36,696 nucleotides of DNA from Bacteroidota bacterium (GCA_014382125.1 JACNKI010000177.1:1-36696), one strand, 5' to 3'; positions 24,784 through 33,985 are shown, counted from the first letter of the stretch. The notes: generated from the sequence alone by a model not told the origin. Numbers and translations: made by a program.

Positions 24784-26037
24784 TTATCTGAGTTTGAGTG
24801 TTACAATGGATAAAACAGCCAGCATAATGCCGATGATAAAAAATCTGATTACGATCTTGGATTCATGATATCCAAGCATCTGGAAATGATGATGAAGAGG
24901 TGACATTTTGAAGACACGCCGACCTGTACCAAATTTTCGCCTGGTGTATTTAAACCAGCTGACCTGCAAGACAACCGACAGGTTCTCAGCGAGGAAGATT
25001 CCGCAAAAGATGGGGATCATGATCTCTTTCCGGATCATGATAGCGAATACGGCGATGATTCCCCCCAGAGCCAGACTCCCTGTGTCTCCCATAAAGACCT
25101 GGGCCGGATAGGAGTTGTACCAGAGGAAGCCGATGCAGGCACCCACGAAGGCGCTGATATAGATAGCCAGCTCGCCCGTTTTCGGGATATACATGATGTT
25201 CAGGTAATCGGCAATGATGTAGTTGCCTGACACATATGCCAGCACGGCTAGCGTGATCCCAATGATAGCAGAGGTCCCGGTCGCCAGGCCGTCAAGTCCG
25301 TCGGTGAGGTTAGCTCCGTTGGAAACAGCGATGATGATAAAGATCACCAGGGGGATGAAGATTAACCAGGTCCACTTTTTCGCTCCTTCACCCATCCAGG
25401 AGATGAGAGAGGAGTAGTCAAACTCATTATTCTTGACAAACGGGATAGTGGTTTTGGTTGATTTGACTGGTGTTTTGTTGAATATTAGTTTCTTTTCACC
25501 GGTGTTTTCCGTGCCAGGGACTTCATTTGATTGAGAAACAACCTCTCTGTCTATCCGTTCCCGGATGACGATGTTGTCGCTGTAGTACATAATAAATCCG
25601 ACGATCAATCCCAGGACAATCTGACCCATTACCTTGAATTTTCCCGCCAATCCTCTCTTTTCTTTTCGGAATACTTTGATGTAATCGTCCAGAAATCCAA
25701 TAAATCCAAGCCATACCGTTGCGATCAGGATAAGAATGATATAGATATTGTCGAGTTTGGCAAAGAGAAGTGTCGGGATGAGAATCGCTGCCAGGATGAT
25801 CAGGCCTCCCATGGTTGGTGTTCCCTTTTTGTTTTTCTGTCCTTCCAGCCCCAGGTCACGGACCTCTTCACCAACCTGTTTTCTACGGAGGAATCCGATC
25901 AATCGTTTTCCAATGATCATCGTAATAAACAGGGACGTGATCAACGCCGCGCCTGCCCGGAATGAGATGTACTGGAAAACTCCGGCGCCAGGGAAGTTAA
26001 AGGCTGTGTCCAGATATTCAAACAGATTATACAGCAT
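24784..26037 (-). CDS. mraY: Phospho-MurNAc-pentapeptide transferase
   Basis: Membrane enzyme making lipid I from UDP-MurNAc-pentapeptide and undecaprenyl phosphate. 417 residues, about ten helices. Motifs: [21 protein letters not shown], the catalytic [25 protein letters not shown] and the loop [19 protein letters not shown]. The extended extracytoplasmic insert (about 160-215, with [13 protein letters not shown]) is typical of Bacteroidota MraY. Intact to the C-terminus, which matters for judging the murD truncation next to it. Confidence 0.96.
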   Translation of the reverse strand: MLYNLFEYLDTAFNFPGAGVFQYISFRAGAALITSLFITMIIGKRLIGFLRRKQVGEEVRDLGLEGQKNKKGTPTMGGLIILAAILIPTLLFAKLDNIYIILILIATVWLGFIGFLDDYIKVFRKEKRGLAGKFKVMGQIVLGLIVGFIMYYSDNIVIRERIDREVVSQSNEVPGTENTGEKKLIFNKTPVKSTKTTIPFVKNNEFDYSSLISWMGEGAKKWTWLIFIPLVIFIIIAVSNGANLTDGLDGLATGTSAIIGITLAVLAYVSGNYIIADYLNIMYIPKTGELAIYISAFVGACIGFLWYNSYPAQVFMGDTGSLALGGIIAVFAIMIRKEIMIPIFCGIFLAENLSVVLQVSWFKYTRRKFGTGRRVFKMSPLHHHFQMLGYHESKIVIRFFIIGIMLAVLSIVTLKLR

Positions 26038-26040
26038 ATC

Positions 26041-27516
26041 TTACTCTTTGTTGATTACTGTGTTTATTCCAAATACTTCGCGCACCACGGTCTGGTCGTC
26101 AAATGGATGTTTCACCCCTTTGATCTCCTGGTATGTTTCATGCCCTTTTCCTGCTATCAGGATATAGTCGCCAGGCTGAGCCAGGGAACAAGCAGTTTTG
26201 ATCGCTTCTCTCCGGTTGCTGATCACCAGCAAATTTTTCATGAACTCTGCAGGAACACCTTTTTTCATCTCCTCCAGAATCGCTTCCGGCTCCTCATCCC
26301 GCGGATTGTCAGAGGTAAGGATGACCCGTGAGCTAAGCTGGGTGGCAATCTTTGCCATGACAGGGCGCTTCAACGGATCCCGATTTCCTCCGGCTCCGGC
26401 AATCGTGATCAACTGACCGACGCCCTGGCGGATATCATTGATTGTTTCAAGCACGTTTTGCAATGCATCCGGCGTGTGAGCATAATCTATCACAGCGATA
26501 ACCTTTTCCGGAGAGATCACATAGGTAAATCGTCCGTCAACAGGATACATCTGGCTCAATCCTGTCAGTATTTCTGTTCTCTCTAACCCAAGCAACACGG
26601 CGGTGGCATAGGTTGTGAGAAGATTATACGCGTTGAACCGGCCGATCAGGCGAAACCATACCTCCTGACCTTCAATAGTCATATGCAAGCCCTGAACCGT
26701 ATTCTCCAGAATTTTACACCGGAAGTTTGCCATAGAACTCAGACTGTATGTATAGGCGGAAGCAGGACAGTTCTGTAGAATTACCTTCGCGTGTTTATCG
26801 TCTTTGTTGACCAGCGCAAATGCTTCCGGGCTAAGCTGGTCGAAAAAGGTTTTTTTGACATTGATATACCTGGCAAAGGATTTATGGTAATCAAGGTGAT
26901 CATGGGTCAGGTTTGTGAAGATCCCTCCTGCAAAGGTCAGCCCGGCAATCCTTTGTTGATCAATGGCATGCGAACTGACTTCCATGAAACAATACCGACA
27001 GCCGGCTTCCACCATTTGTCTGAGCAGTTGGTGAAGTTGAATGGTATCAGGTGTGGTATGAGTGGCTTCAATCGTCTTCTGATGAACCTTGTTCCTGATC
27101 GTAGAGATCATACCGGTCTTGATCCCGAGCTCTTCAAAGAGTTGATAAAGCAGGGAAACAGTGGTTGTCTTTCCGTTGGTTCCGGTGATACCAATGAGTT
27201 GCAATGCCTGTGAAGGGTGATCGAAGAAATTGGAGGCGATAATTCCCAGGGCATGAGCAGAATTTTCAACCTCGATATAGGTGATATTATTTTGTAGCTT
27301 TTTTGGGAGTGTTTCACATAAGATTGCATGAGCTCCTGATGAGATGGCCTGAGGGATGTATTGATGCCCGTCGGTTTGTGTTCCTCTGATGGCAGCGAAC
27401 AGGGTTCCCTGTTCCACCTTTCTGGAATCAAAGTGCAACAAAGAGATCTCCTTCTCATCACTTCCATGCATCCGAAGAACCTTCACACCTGTCAATATTT
27501 TTCTTAACGGCTTCAT
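26041..27516 (-). CDS. murE: UDP-MurNAc-tripeptide ligase, meso-diaminopimelate type
   Basis: Adds the third amino acid of the stem peptide. Mur ligase domains are complete: the N-terminal HFDSRKVEQGTLFAA, P-loop GITGTNGKTTTV (about 109-120), YAHTPDAL, AGAGGNRDPLKRP, and DNPRDEEP. The DNPR motif marks enzymes that use meso-diaminopimelate and not lysine. This intact, normally conserved ligase is a good internal contrast to the degraded murD two genes on. It overlaps ftsI by 4 nt (ATGA). Confidence 0.95.
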   Translation of the reverse strand: MKPLRKILTGVKVLRMHGSDEKEISLLHFDSRKVEQGTLFAAIRGTQTDGHQYIPQAISSGAHAILCETLPKKLQNNITYIEVENSAHALGIIASNFFDHPSQALQLIGITGTNGKTTTVSLLYQLFEELGIKTGMISTIRNKVHQKTIEATHTTPDTIQLHQLLRQMVEAGCRYCFMEVSSHAIDQQRIAGLTFAGGIFTNLTHDHLDYHKSFARYINVKKTFFDQLSPEAFALVNKDDKHAKVILQNCPASAYTYSLSSMANFRCKILENTVQGLHMTIEGQEVWFRLIGRFNAYNLLTTYATAVLLGLERTEILTGLSQMYPVDGRFTYVISPEKVIAVIDYAHTPDALQNVLETINDIRQGVGQLITIAGAGGNRDPLKRPVMAKIATQLSSRVILTSDNPRDEEPEAILEEMKKGVPAEFMKNLLVISNRREAIKTACSLAQPGDYILIAGKGHETYQEIKGVKHPFDDQTVVREVFGINTVINKE

Positions 27517-29675
27517 GCTTCCGGTTTGAACTGCTTCTTTTTGAGTTTGCGATTGGATTGCAGGTCGATCACAACTCGATTTCCTTTCGTAACAGGACTT
27601 CCCGGTTGGATGGATTGGCTGATTACTGATCCTTTTCCATGAGCAGTGACATGCAGTCCGTTTTGCTCCAGCAGGTAAACAGCATCTTTCAATCCCATCC
27701 CTGTCACATCAGGCATGATTCCCCTTGGAACCGATTCAGGGAGGAGAGAGATGGTTTCACTGATTATTTGGGGCCTTGACCAGGGGACGTTGGGATTGGC
27801 CGGTCTGGCATTCATGCCCAGCGCCAGGTATATCTCTTCCAGATCCTTGGTTTTTCCTGCTTTGGCATAAGGAATATGCGGAGCAATGGGATCTTTACTT
27901 GCATAGTACCTGATTCCGGGATGACGTGCGTAAAGATGATCGGCAATCTCTTTGAACACGGGAGCCGCAACATAGGCTCCATAATAGTGCTGCTTTGTGG
28001 GATTGTTGATCACTACGATGATAGAGTACTGCGGATGATCTGCCGGGAAATATCCTGCAAAGGAGCCCTTGTACTGAACGTTATTGCCCTCTTTTCCATA
28101 TCCCTGGTTGTTTTTTGCTATCTGTGCAGTACCTGTTTTCCCGGCGATCTTGTACAACGGACTTTTGATGATAGTTGCGGTGCCTCTCTCCACCACTCCC
28201 TGCAACATCTTTCTGGTTTTGGACAGGGTTGCCTGAGAGCATATTGAAGGATTGATCACCTCTGTCCCGAACGATTGGATCACCTGTCCGTTTCGTCTGA
28301 TCTCTTTTACCAGCAGGGGCCTTACCATGGTGCCGTTATTGGCTACAGCATTGTATAAAGTCAAGAGCTGAAGAGGTGTCATGGCAACTTCATATCCGAC
28401 AGACATCCAGGGAAGTGAGAGTTTTGACCAGTACTTGCTTTTTGTGGTTTTGATGTTTGGTTTTCCCTCTCCACTGATCTGTACCTTCAATGGATTCTGG
28501 ATTCCCAGTTTGTATAATCCGTCGATGAATTTTTGTGGTTCCTCCCTATATCCGTTATAAATGATCTGAGAGGTCCCGACATTGCTGGAATTCTCAAATA
28601 CCTCCTGAGCGGTGATGGTTCCATACCCTCCCCGGTGAGAATCCGACAACGTCCGCCCGCTATATTTGATCTTGCCTTTCCCTGTTTGAATTGGCGTATT
28701 GAGATCAATCCTGCCATCTTCCAGGGCTACCAGAAATGAAGCCAGCTTGAATGTTGATCCCGGTTCTGAGCTCTCCCCAATAGCATAATTGTATTGTTCC
28801 TCATAATGATTGCCTTTTATTCGTTTCAGGTTTGCAATCGCTTTAATGTGACCTGTTTGCACCTCCATAACCACTACGCAGCCGTGATCGGCACTGTCGG
28901 TGATCAGTTCTTTTTTCAACGCTGTCTCTGCAACATCCTGGATATTGATGTCAATTGTGGTAATGATGTCATCACCATTTTGCGGTTCCAGTTCATTTTC
29001 CAGGTCGACAGGCACCCAGGCTCCATTCCCCACTTTCCGCATCAGCCGTTTTCCGGTGATGCCCTGGAGGCTGTGACTGAAATAACCTTCAAGGCCTACG
29101 AACACTTTGCTGGCGTCATCTTTGCTTTCGTAGCCAATTGTTCGCATTGCCAGTTCCTGGTAAGGAAGTTCCCGCTGATAATGCGGAATGACGATCAGAC
29201 CTCCTTTGTATTTTCCCCGGCGGAAAATGGGGAATGTGCGGAGCTTTCTCAATTCGGGATAGGTAATCTTGCGCTTGATTAGGGAATATCGCGCTTCATT
29301 GCGTCTGGCTTCCCAGAGTTCATCGCGGTATTGAGATGCCGACCGGTCAAGGAAGAGCTTCGAGAGACAGTAGGCCAGAGAGTCCACATTGCGACGGAAG
29401 ATCACTTCTGTAAGAGAATCCGTACAGGCATCGAACCGGATATCGAAGATAGGGATAGATGTTGCAAGGAGAGTGCCATCATCAGAGCAGATATTACCCC
29501 GAATAGCTTCTACGTCGACCCAGCTCAGCTCCTGTTTCTTCGCTTTTGCCATCAGCTCCGTGCTTTCAAACGACTGAATGAGGATTGCTCTCCCAATGAT
29601 AGCCAGCGCAAAAAGCAGAATGCCAAGGTAAACCAGGTAAACACGAAGCAATATGGATTTCTTGGCATCTTTCAT
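27513..29675 (-). CDS. ftsI: Septal transpeptidase FtsI (PBP3/SpoVD type) with PASTA domain
   Basis: Class B penicillin-binding protein of 720 residues that cross-links septal peptidoglycan. One N-terminal membrane helix (about 8-32), a dimerisation/pedestal region, then the transpeptidase with SxxK at 307-310 (EPGSTFKLA), SSN at 363-365 and AGKTGTAQ (about 511-518). A single C-terminal PASTA domain follows (about 643-705; MPDVTGMGLKDAVYLLEQNG). The track start at 29741 lies inside ftsL. ATG 29675, 4 nt after the ftsL stop, places the membrane helix correctly. Confidence 0.95.
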   Translation of the reverse strand: MKDAKKSILLRVYLVYLGILLFALAIIGRAILIQSFESTELMAKAKKQELSWVDVEAIRGNICSDDGTLLATSIPIFDIRFDACTDSLTEVIFRRNVDSLAYCLSKLFLDRSASQYRDELWEARRNEARYSLIKRKITYPELRKLRTFPIFRRGKYKGGLIVIPHYQRELPYQELAMRTIGYESKDDASKVFVGLEGYFSHSLQGITGKRLMRKVGNGAWVPVDLENELEPQNGDDIITTIDINIQDVAETALKKELITDSADHGCVVVMEVQTGHIKAIANLKRIKGNHYEEQYNYAIGESSEPGSTFKLASFLVALEDGRIDLNTPIQTGKGKIKYSGRTLSDSHRGGYGTITAQEVFENSSNVGTSQIIYNGYREEPQKFIDGLYKLGIQNPLKVQISGEGKPNIKTTKSKYWSKLSLPWMSVGYEVAMTPLQLLTLYNAVANNGTMVRPLLVKEIRRNGQVIQSFGTEVINPSICSQATLSKTRKMLQGVVERGTATIIKSPLYKIAGKTGTAQIAKNNQGYGKEGNNVQYKGSFAGYFPADHPQYSIIVVINNPTKQHYYGAYVAAPVFKEIADHLYARHPGIRYYASKDPIAPHIPYAKAGKTKDLEEIYLALGMNARPANPNVPWSRPQIISETISLLPESVPRGIMPDVTGMGLKDAVYLLEQNGLHVTAHGKGSVISQSIQPGSPVTKGNRVVIDLQSNRKLKKKQFKPEA

Positions 29676-29679
29676 GGAA

Positions 29680-30045
29680 TCACTCTTCTTCTTTGGGTAT
29701 CTTATCAAGTTTTGAAAAGAATATCTTGTATGGCGGCACACTGGTCTCCTTCAAACCGAGCTTCTGCGCTTGTTTAAACAATTCAGTTTGTTTGCTCAGA
29801 TACATCAGTGTCGATTTGGTGGTGATGTATTGGTACCGGAGTTCTTTGAGCTCCTTTTTCGTAGCTTCAATCTCTTTGAAAGTCTTTTCCGCGGAATACG
29901 TGTTTGCGATATAGATGATTGCGATGACAGCCAGGAAAGCCAGGTAAGGGAGGTTTGTTACCACACTTTCCCGGGTAAGGAACTCTCCATCCAGAAGGTT
30001 CTGAATGGGTTTGGATCTCTTTTTTTTTCGTTTCTTTTCTGTCAT
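29680..30045 (-). CDS. ftsL: FtsL-like cell division protein
   Basis: Small bitopic protein of 121 residues: a very basic cytosolic N-terminus (MTEKKRKKKRSKP), one membrane helix (about 33-50, LPYLAFLAVIAIIYIANTY), then a coiled coil (SAEKTFKEIEATKKELKELRYQYITTKSTLMYLSKQTE region). This is the Bacteroidota FtsL type, which pairs with FtsB-like partners and FtsQ. I chose ATG 30045, 1 nt after the rsmH stop; the longer track start overlaps rsmH. Identification rests on topology and position more than on sequence. Confidence 0.82.
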   Translation of the reverse strand: MTEKKRKKKRSKPIQNLLDGEFLTRESVVTNLPYLAFLAVIAIIYIANTYSAEKTFKEIEATKKELKELRYQYITTKSTLMYLSKQTELFKQAQKLGLKETSVPPYKIFFSKLDKIPKEEE

Positions 30046-30046
30046 C

Positions 30047-30940
30047 CTAATTTTTTTTTGCGATGCGTAACCGGGCACTTCTTGCCCGTGGATTCTCCTC
30101 AATCTCTCTCTCGCCGGGAGTGATCGGCTTCCTGTTAATCACTTCCAGGGGTACGATTGCATTGCCGTAAAAATCTTTTGTCACTTCTCCCGTCCAGTTC
30201 CCGGCACGGAAGAAATGCTTGACGAGTTTGTCTTCCAGCGAGTGATAGGAGATTACCACCAATCTTCCTCCAGGCTTCAGAACTTCGACACACTGAACCA
30301 AAAACTCCTTCAAAGCTTCGAGTTCCTGGTTCACCTCAATCCTCAGCGCCTGGAAGATCTGTGCCAGGAATTTGTTCTCTTTCCCTCGTCCTGAGATTGG
30401 TTTCAGAAGGGATACCAGCTCTCCGGTTGTCTCTAGTGGTTGCTCTTTTCTATTGGTTACAATAAGTCCGGCAGCCCGACGGAAATTTCTTACCTCGCCA
30501 TACAGTTTGAAAACTCCCCTTAATTTCCCTTCTCCATATTCGTTAACCACCTGTTTAGCTGTTATCTTTTGCCGTTTATCCATCCGCATATCAAGGATGC
30601 CGTCATTCCGGGTGGAGAATCCTCTGTCTCCATCATCGATCTGATGAGATGAGATCCCCAGATCGGCCAGGATTCCATCCACCGGTAGTGCATTATAAAG
30701 CCTCAGGAAGTTTTTAAGATGCCTGAAGTTGCTGTGAATCATCGTGAGGTGTGGATCATCAACCTGGTTTTCTATCGCCTCCGCATCCTGATCGAAGGCA
30801 AAGAGTTTTCCCTGTTTCAGTCTTTTCAGGATTTCACGGGAGTGACCACCACCGCCGAAGGTGGCATCGACATAGATGCCGTCAGGGCGGATAGCTAATG
30901 CTTCCATGCTTTCAACGAGCATGACACTCCTATGGTACAT
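30047..30940 (-). CDS. rsmH: 16S rRNA m4C1402 methyltransferase
   Basis: Methylates N4 of C1402 in the ribosomal decoding centre. 297 residues with YHRSVMLVESMEAL at the start, SAM motif YVDATFGGGGHSREIL, ILADLGISSHQIDDGDRGFS, and the C-terminal VVISYHSLEDKLVKHFF and NPRARSARLRIA. ATG 30940 (MYHRSVML) is the family start and overlaps the mraZ end by 11 nt, suggesting coupled translation. The track form adds 24 residues inside mraZ. Confidence 0.95.
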   Translation of the reverse strand: MYHRSVMLVESMEALAIRPDGIYVDATFGGGGHSREILKRLKQGKLFAFDQDAEAIENQVDDPHLTMIHSNFRHLKNFLRLYNALPVDGILADLGISSHQIDDGDRGFSTRNDGILDMRMDKRQKITAKQVVNEYGEGKLRGVFKLYGEVRNFRRAAGLIVTNRKEQPLETTGELVSLLKPISGRGKENKFLAQIFQALRIEVNQELEALKEFLVQCVEVLKPGGRLVVISYHSLEDKLVKHFFRAGNWTGEVTKDFYGNAIVPLEVINRKPITPGEREIEENPRARSARLRIAKKN

Positions 30941-31412
30941 CGTCAGGTTCTTCGGTTCTTTCAGGTTTCCCCATGACCTCTTCTGCCAGCAAGGCAAAGT
31001 CTTCCGGCTCATCAGTCATGAGTTGTTCATACTTATCTTTCGACCACACCTCAATGCGGTTGGAAAATGCAAACAGGATTACCTCTTTCTCAATACCGGC
31101 ATAGTTCATCAGGGTTTTTGGCAGCAACAACCGGGAACTTGCATCAAGGGTCAACTCGGTAGCTCCTCTGTAGAAGTAGCGGGCAAAATTCCGGTTCTTC
31201 CTGTTGTAGAGGTTCAGCTGATTGATCTCTTCGCTGATGACGGTCCATTCATTCATTGGATAGAGGCAGAGGCAGTTCTCAAATCCGCGATTGATCACAA
31301 ACATATCCTTCGCCTCAGGAGAGATCTGTTTCTTCAGGTTAGAAGGCAGAATCACCCGTCCTTTCTGGTCTAGCTTGCATTCGTATTCACCGATGAGGTT
31401 TGTTTCCGACAC
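30930..31412 (-). CDS. mraZ: Transcriptional regulator MraZ
   Basis: Double-SpoVT/AbrB-like DNA-binding protein, 160 residues, that represses its own dcw operon in studied bacteria. Two repeats are visible: GEYECKLDQKGRVILPSNLKK and ATELTLDASSRLLLPKTL, each with the DxxxRxxLP-type core. No ATG is available; GTG 31412 (VSETNLIGEYE) puts the usual few residues before the first repeat. The longer track start (TTG 31481) would translate through the operator and promoter and is rejected. Confidence 0.93.
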   Translation of the reverse strand: MSETNLIGEYECKLDQKGRVILPSNLKKQISPEAKDMFVINRGFENCLCLYPMNEWTVISEEINQLNLYNRKNRNFARYFYRGATELTLDASSRLLLPKTLMNYAGIEKEVILFAFSNRIEVWSKDKYEQLMTDEPEDFALLAEEVMGKPERTEEPDDVP

Positions 31413-31434
31413 GCTTGTTGCGGATTTAAGCGTG

Positions 31435-31442
31435 TAAATATA
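31435..31442 (-). promoter_or_regulatory. Probable -7 element of the dcw operon
   Basis: TATATTTA on the minus strand, seven of eight to TAnnTTTG if the two free positions are counted (final G is A). About 22 nt before the GTG start of mraZ and 10 nt downstream of the MraZ boxes. Confidence 0.45.
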
Positions 31443-31452
31443 GTATAAAATC

Positions 31453-31477
31453 CCCCACAATCTCCCACAATCTCCCA
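31453..31477 (-). promoter_or_regulatory. MraZ operator: three TGGGN boxes at 10-bp spacing
   Basis: Minus strand reads TGGGA-gattg-TGGGA-gattg-TGGGG (boxes at 31477-31473, 31467-31463, 31457-31453). Three TGGGN repeats with 5-nt spacers is the MraZ-binding pattern described for the E. coli mraZ promoter. The boxes overlap where the -33 element would be, as expected for repression. Confidence 0.85.
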
Positions 31478-31533
31478 CCAAATTAATAAATTGTTAATAA
31501 CTTTCTCGGGAATATCCACAAGATGATCACCCC

Positions 31534-31557
31534 AAAATCCCCTGACGGGGATTTTTT
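31534..31557. terminator. Hairpin terminator between the FG-GAP gene and mraZ
   Basis: AAAATCCCC-TGAC-GGGGATTTT, a symmetrical 9-bp stem with a 4-nt loop and T-tract on the plus strand and a T-rich 3' arm on the minus strand. Placed to stop transcripts from the FG-GAP gene before mraZ. Confidence 0.6.
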
Positions 31558-31563
31558 CAATGC

Positions 31564-31605
31564 CGAATTACGATTTGCGATTTACGAATTAAGTCCCCTT
31601 CAGGG
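31564..31605. repeat. CGAATTA heptamer array plus CCCCTTCAGGGG element
   Basis: CGAATTA CGATTTG CGATTTA CGAATTA (31564-31591) followed by CCCCTTCAGGGG (31594-31605). Lies in the 221-bp mraZ-FG-GAP gap, which otherwise holds only the operator, promoter and hairpin. The heptamer family matches the ATL gene end and the palindrome matches the one in alaS. Confidence 0.75.
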
Positions 31606-31633
31606 GATATAGGGGTAAACGGGAATAGGGATT

Positions 31634-33940
31634 CTAATGGCGAACAACCAGTTTCTGGGGAGAGAATGTGACGTTGTTGGATAGGTCGAGTAGCGTGATG
31701 ATATAGATGCCATTCGGAAGATAGCCGAATGAGATGGGAGCGGAATCCTGTATGGTGGTTGAAAAGAGAGATTGCCCGAAAAGGTTCAGTACCTCAACCT
31801 GGAGGGGGTTAATATAGGTGTCAGGGGGCAGTTTGATGAATAGGATCTCGCTTGCCGGATTCGGGAAGATCTTGAAGGATTCACCAGGTTTTGTTAGGAA
31901 ATAAGGCACTTCGAGTAAGACTTCCGGATAACTCTTGTTGCTGAAATAGTTCAGTCCGCCGGAGAAATTTCCAATAATAAGGTCCATCTTCAGAGAATCA
32001 GACAGGAAGCTGATGGAAGGAGCTGTTCGCCAGCCGCAACGAAGAGGAAATGGATCAGATGTGATCAGGTTGAATAAATTCCCGGAAGGGATATATGGAA
32101 CTTCCGGATCCGCTGGAATCGTATCAAAATACCAGATTTTCCCATCTTCACTACCAACCAGTAGTTGGTCGGTACCCAAATGATCCTTGAAAAAGCAGGG
32201 AATGGAGTAACCGGAATAGGATAACTGATAGTTGGTGACATTGACTTTACCAAGACTATCAGTAACATATGAGAACACTGGGATTGCCGTTATTCCTGTA
32301 TTCTCATAATAGGTTAGGTTACCATTTCGCTCACCGATAATCAGATCCAGCAATCCATCATGGTTAAAATCATATAGTTGAGGTGTGCTGTTCTCTCCGA
32401 CATCAATTCCCTGATAGTGCCACTGAGGAGAGAGAAATCCGGGAGGGTGAGAACCTGTTCCATCATTTTCCAGCAATGCAAGCGTGCCGTCCTCCTGTCC
32501 GATAATCAAATCCGGGTATTCATCTCCCGTAATATCTCCAAAAGCCGGAAACAAGCCTGTCAGCTTCAATGATGACAATCCTGCCAGGTCATCTGTTTTG
32601 CAGGAGAAAACGGGTGACGAAAGGTTTCCGGTATTTTCAAAATAGGCAATCCGGCCGGTAAATACAGAGTGAAGAGTGGCTTCCATGTAGTAGGAAGAGT
32701 CATATTTGCCCCAGCATCCGATCAGCAGATCTTTCAATCCATCACCGTTCAGGTCATAGAGGAGCGGATAGCTGTTAGAGCCTACATCGATCATCAGATC
32801 CTGGAAAAATCGCTTTGTCTGGAATTCAAATTGAGGCTGTTCATGGTTCCCTATGTTTTTATAGTGCCAGACAGAGTTGTAATTGTCTGCAATATCGAGG
32901 GTTGGATTGAATGGAGAGACAATGAGGTCCTTTAACCCATCTTGATCTGTGTCGACCCGGGAGGCAACAGGAAAATCAAAGAGATGAACAGGTTGAGTAT
33001 TAGGTGGAAAGAGTGTATCCATGGTGGTCATGAACGCACTGTCAATGGTCCCATTATTATAAAGAGCAATCAGGTTTGGGAAATCAATATCTGCCAGGAT
33101 CAGGTCTTTGAGTCCGTTGTTTGTTAAATCGATAGCGAGAAGGGTGGAGCCGGTATGTTTTGGTGAACTGGTGAATTGGCGAACTGGTGAGTTGGTGATT
33201 GTGGACTGTGGACTAAAGACTGTGGACTGGTAAGCAAGTGAACTTGGGCAATCAGCGTTGAGGGTAATCTTATTTGATCCTTCGTTCTCTTTGAACTTTC
33301 CCCAGCAATTGGTCTCCAGGCGATAATCCAGACTATCGCAAGTCCCGTATTTCTCCATAGAGAGGTTTTTATGATACTCGAGGAATGATCCGAGCCCAAA
33401 AAAGGTCAGCAGATCTAGGTCTCCATCCCCGTCGATATCTGATAATGCAGGATACTCGACTGGCGTGACAAGGATTCCGATATATCCCGAATAGAACCAT
33501 GACGTCAGCATGTTTGTGATCAGTTCGAATTTCAATATCGAATCTGAAACATTCAGGAATACCCTGATTCCTCCAAGTCCATATGTGAACAGATCCATTT
33601 TTCCATCACAGTTATAATCAGCTGTCATCACCCAGTCGTGGAGATCAGGAAATCTACTGATGAAAGAGGTGTCTAATTGATAGTCAACCGAGCCGGCATA
33701 TCCGATGTAGATGAGTGGCAGCAGTCTATTGCCATGACGATCAAAAACCAGCAGATCATTCACGCCATCAAGATCCATGTCTACGGCACAAAACTGACAG
33801 GAATTCATCCCTCCGGCCCAAGCCAATGGCGTAAATGGGTTGACTATTGTTTGAGCAGATGCCTGTTGCCAGATACCTGATAAGGCGATAAATGACGCTA
33901 AAGTAATCTGAATCCAGCTGTTGATATTCAATTTCCTCAT
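31634..33940 (-). CDS. Secreted FG-GAP/VCBS-repeat protein with T9SS sorting tail
   Basis: 768-residue predicted secreted or surface protein. Signal peptide MRKLNINSWIQITLASFIALSG...ASAQ (about 1-29). The body holds many FG-GAP-type Asp-rich blades (DMDLDGVNDLLVF, DYNCDGKMDLFTY, DIDGDGDLDLLTF, DLNGDGLKDLLIG, DFNHDGLLDLIIG), which would form calcium-binding beta-propellers. The C-terminal 80 residues (FKIFPNPASEILFI...GIYIITL...QKLVV) are a type A T9SS sorting domain. Residues about 237-260 (STVFSPQSTITNSPVRQF) come from a repeat array. Its ligand or enzyme activity is unknown. Confidence 0.88.
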   Translation of the reverse strand: MRKLNINSWIQITLASFIALSGIWQQASAQTIVNPFTPLAWAGGMNSCQFCAVDMDLDGVNDLLVFDRHGNRLLPLIYIGYAGSVDYQLDTSFISRFPDLHDWVMTADYNCDGKMDLFTYGLGGIRVFLNVSDSILKFELITNMLTSWFYSGYIGILVTPVEYPALSDIDGDGDLDLLTFFGLGSFLEYHKNLSMEKYGTCDSLDYRLETNCWGKFKENEGSNKITLNADCPSSLAYQSTVFSPQSTITNSPVRQFTSSPKHTGSTLLAIDLTNNGLKDLILADIDFPNLIALYNNGTIDSAFMTTMDTLFPPNTQPVHLFDFPVASRVDTDQDGLKDLIVSPFNPTLDIADNYNSVWHYKNIGNHEQPQFEFQTKRFFQDLMIDVGSNSYPLLYDLNGDGLKDLLIGCWGKYDSSYYMEATLHSVFTGRIAYFENTGNLSSPVFSCKTDDLAGLSSLKLTGLFPAFGDITGDEYPDLIIGQEDGTLALLENDGTGSHPPGFLSPQWHYQGIDVGENSTPQLYDFNHDGLLDLIIGERNGNLTYYENTGITAIPVFSYVTDSLGKVNVTNYQLSYSGYSIPCFFKDHLGTDQLLVGSEDGKIWYFDTIPADPEVPYIPSGNLFNLITSDPFPLRCGWRTAPSISFLSDSLKMDLIIGNFSGGLNYFSNKSYPEVLLEVPYFLTKPGESFKIFPNPASEILFIKLPPDTYINPLQVEVLNLFGQSLFSTTIQDSAPISFGYLPNGIYIITLLDLSNNVTFSPQKLVVRH
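33162..33228. repeat. Composite 8-bp and 7-bp array in the FG-GAP gene
   Basis: GGTGAACT GGTGAATT GGCGAACT GGTGAGTT (8-bp units), GGTGATT, then GTGGACT GTGGACT AAAGACT GTGGACT (7-bp units). In frame. The 8-bp family matches 10152-10187, and the 7-bp family matches murC, ftsZ and 35175-35209. Confidence 0.85.
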
Positions 33941-33945
33941 TTTTT

Positions 33946-33961
33946 ATCCAGTCATCCAGTT
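33946..33961. repeat. Two 8-bp units in the FG-GAP gene leader
   Basis: ATCCAGTC ATCCAGTT just upstream of the start codon; related to the ATGACTGG units in murG (reverse complement). Confidence 0.4.
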
Positions 33962-33964
33962 TCA

Positions 33965-33972
33965 CAAAGTTA
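33965..33972 (-). promoter_or_regulatory. -7 box, FG-GAP gene
   Basis: TAACTTTG on the minus strand, 24 nt before ATG 33940. Confidence 0.5.
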
Positions 33973-33985
33973 TTCAAACTTTCCC

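Noticed and set aside
24784-26037. Missing MurD N-terminus hidden in another frame upstream
   Set aside because: This interval is fully occupied by an intact mraY, so no space remains for about 270 residues of MurD.
29676-29741. Longer N-terminus of FtsI (track start 29741)
   Set aside because: It overlaps ftsL in another frame and puts 22 unlikely residues before the expected short cytosolic tail.
31413-31481. Longer N-terminus of MraZ (track start 31481)
   Set aside because: It would translate the TGGGN operator and -7 region; homology begins near GTG 31412.
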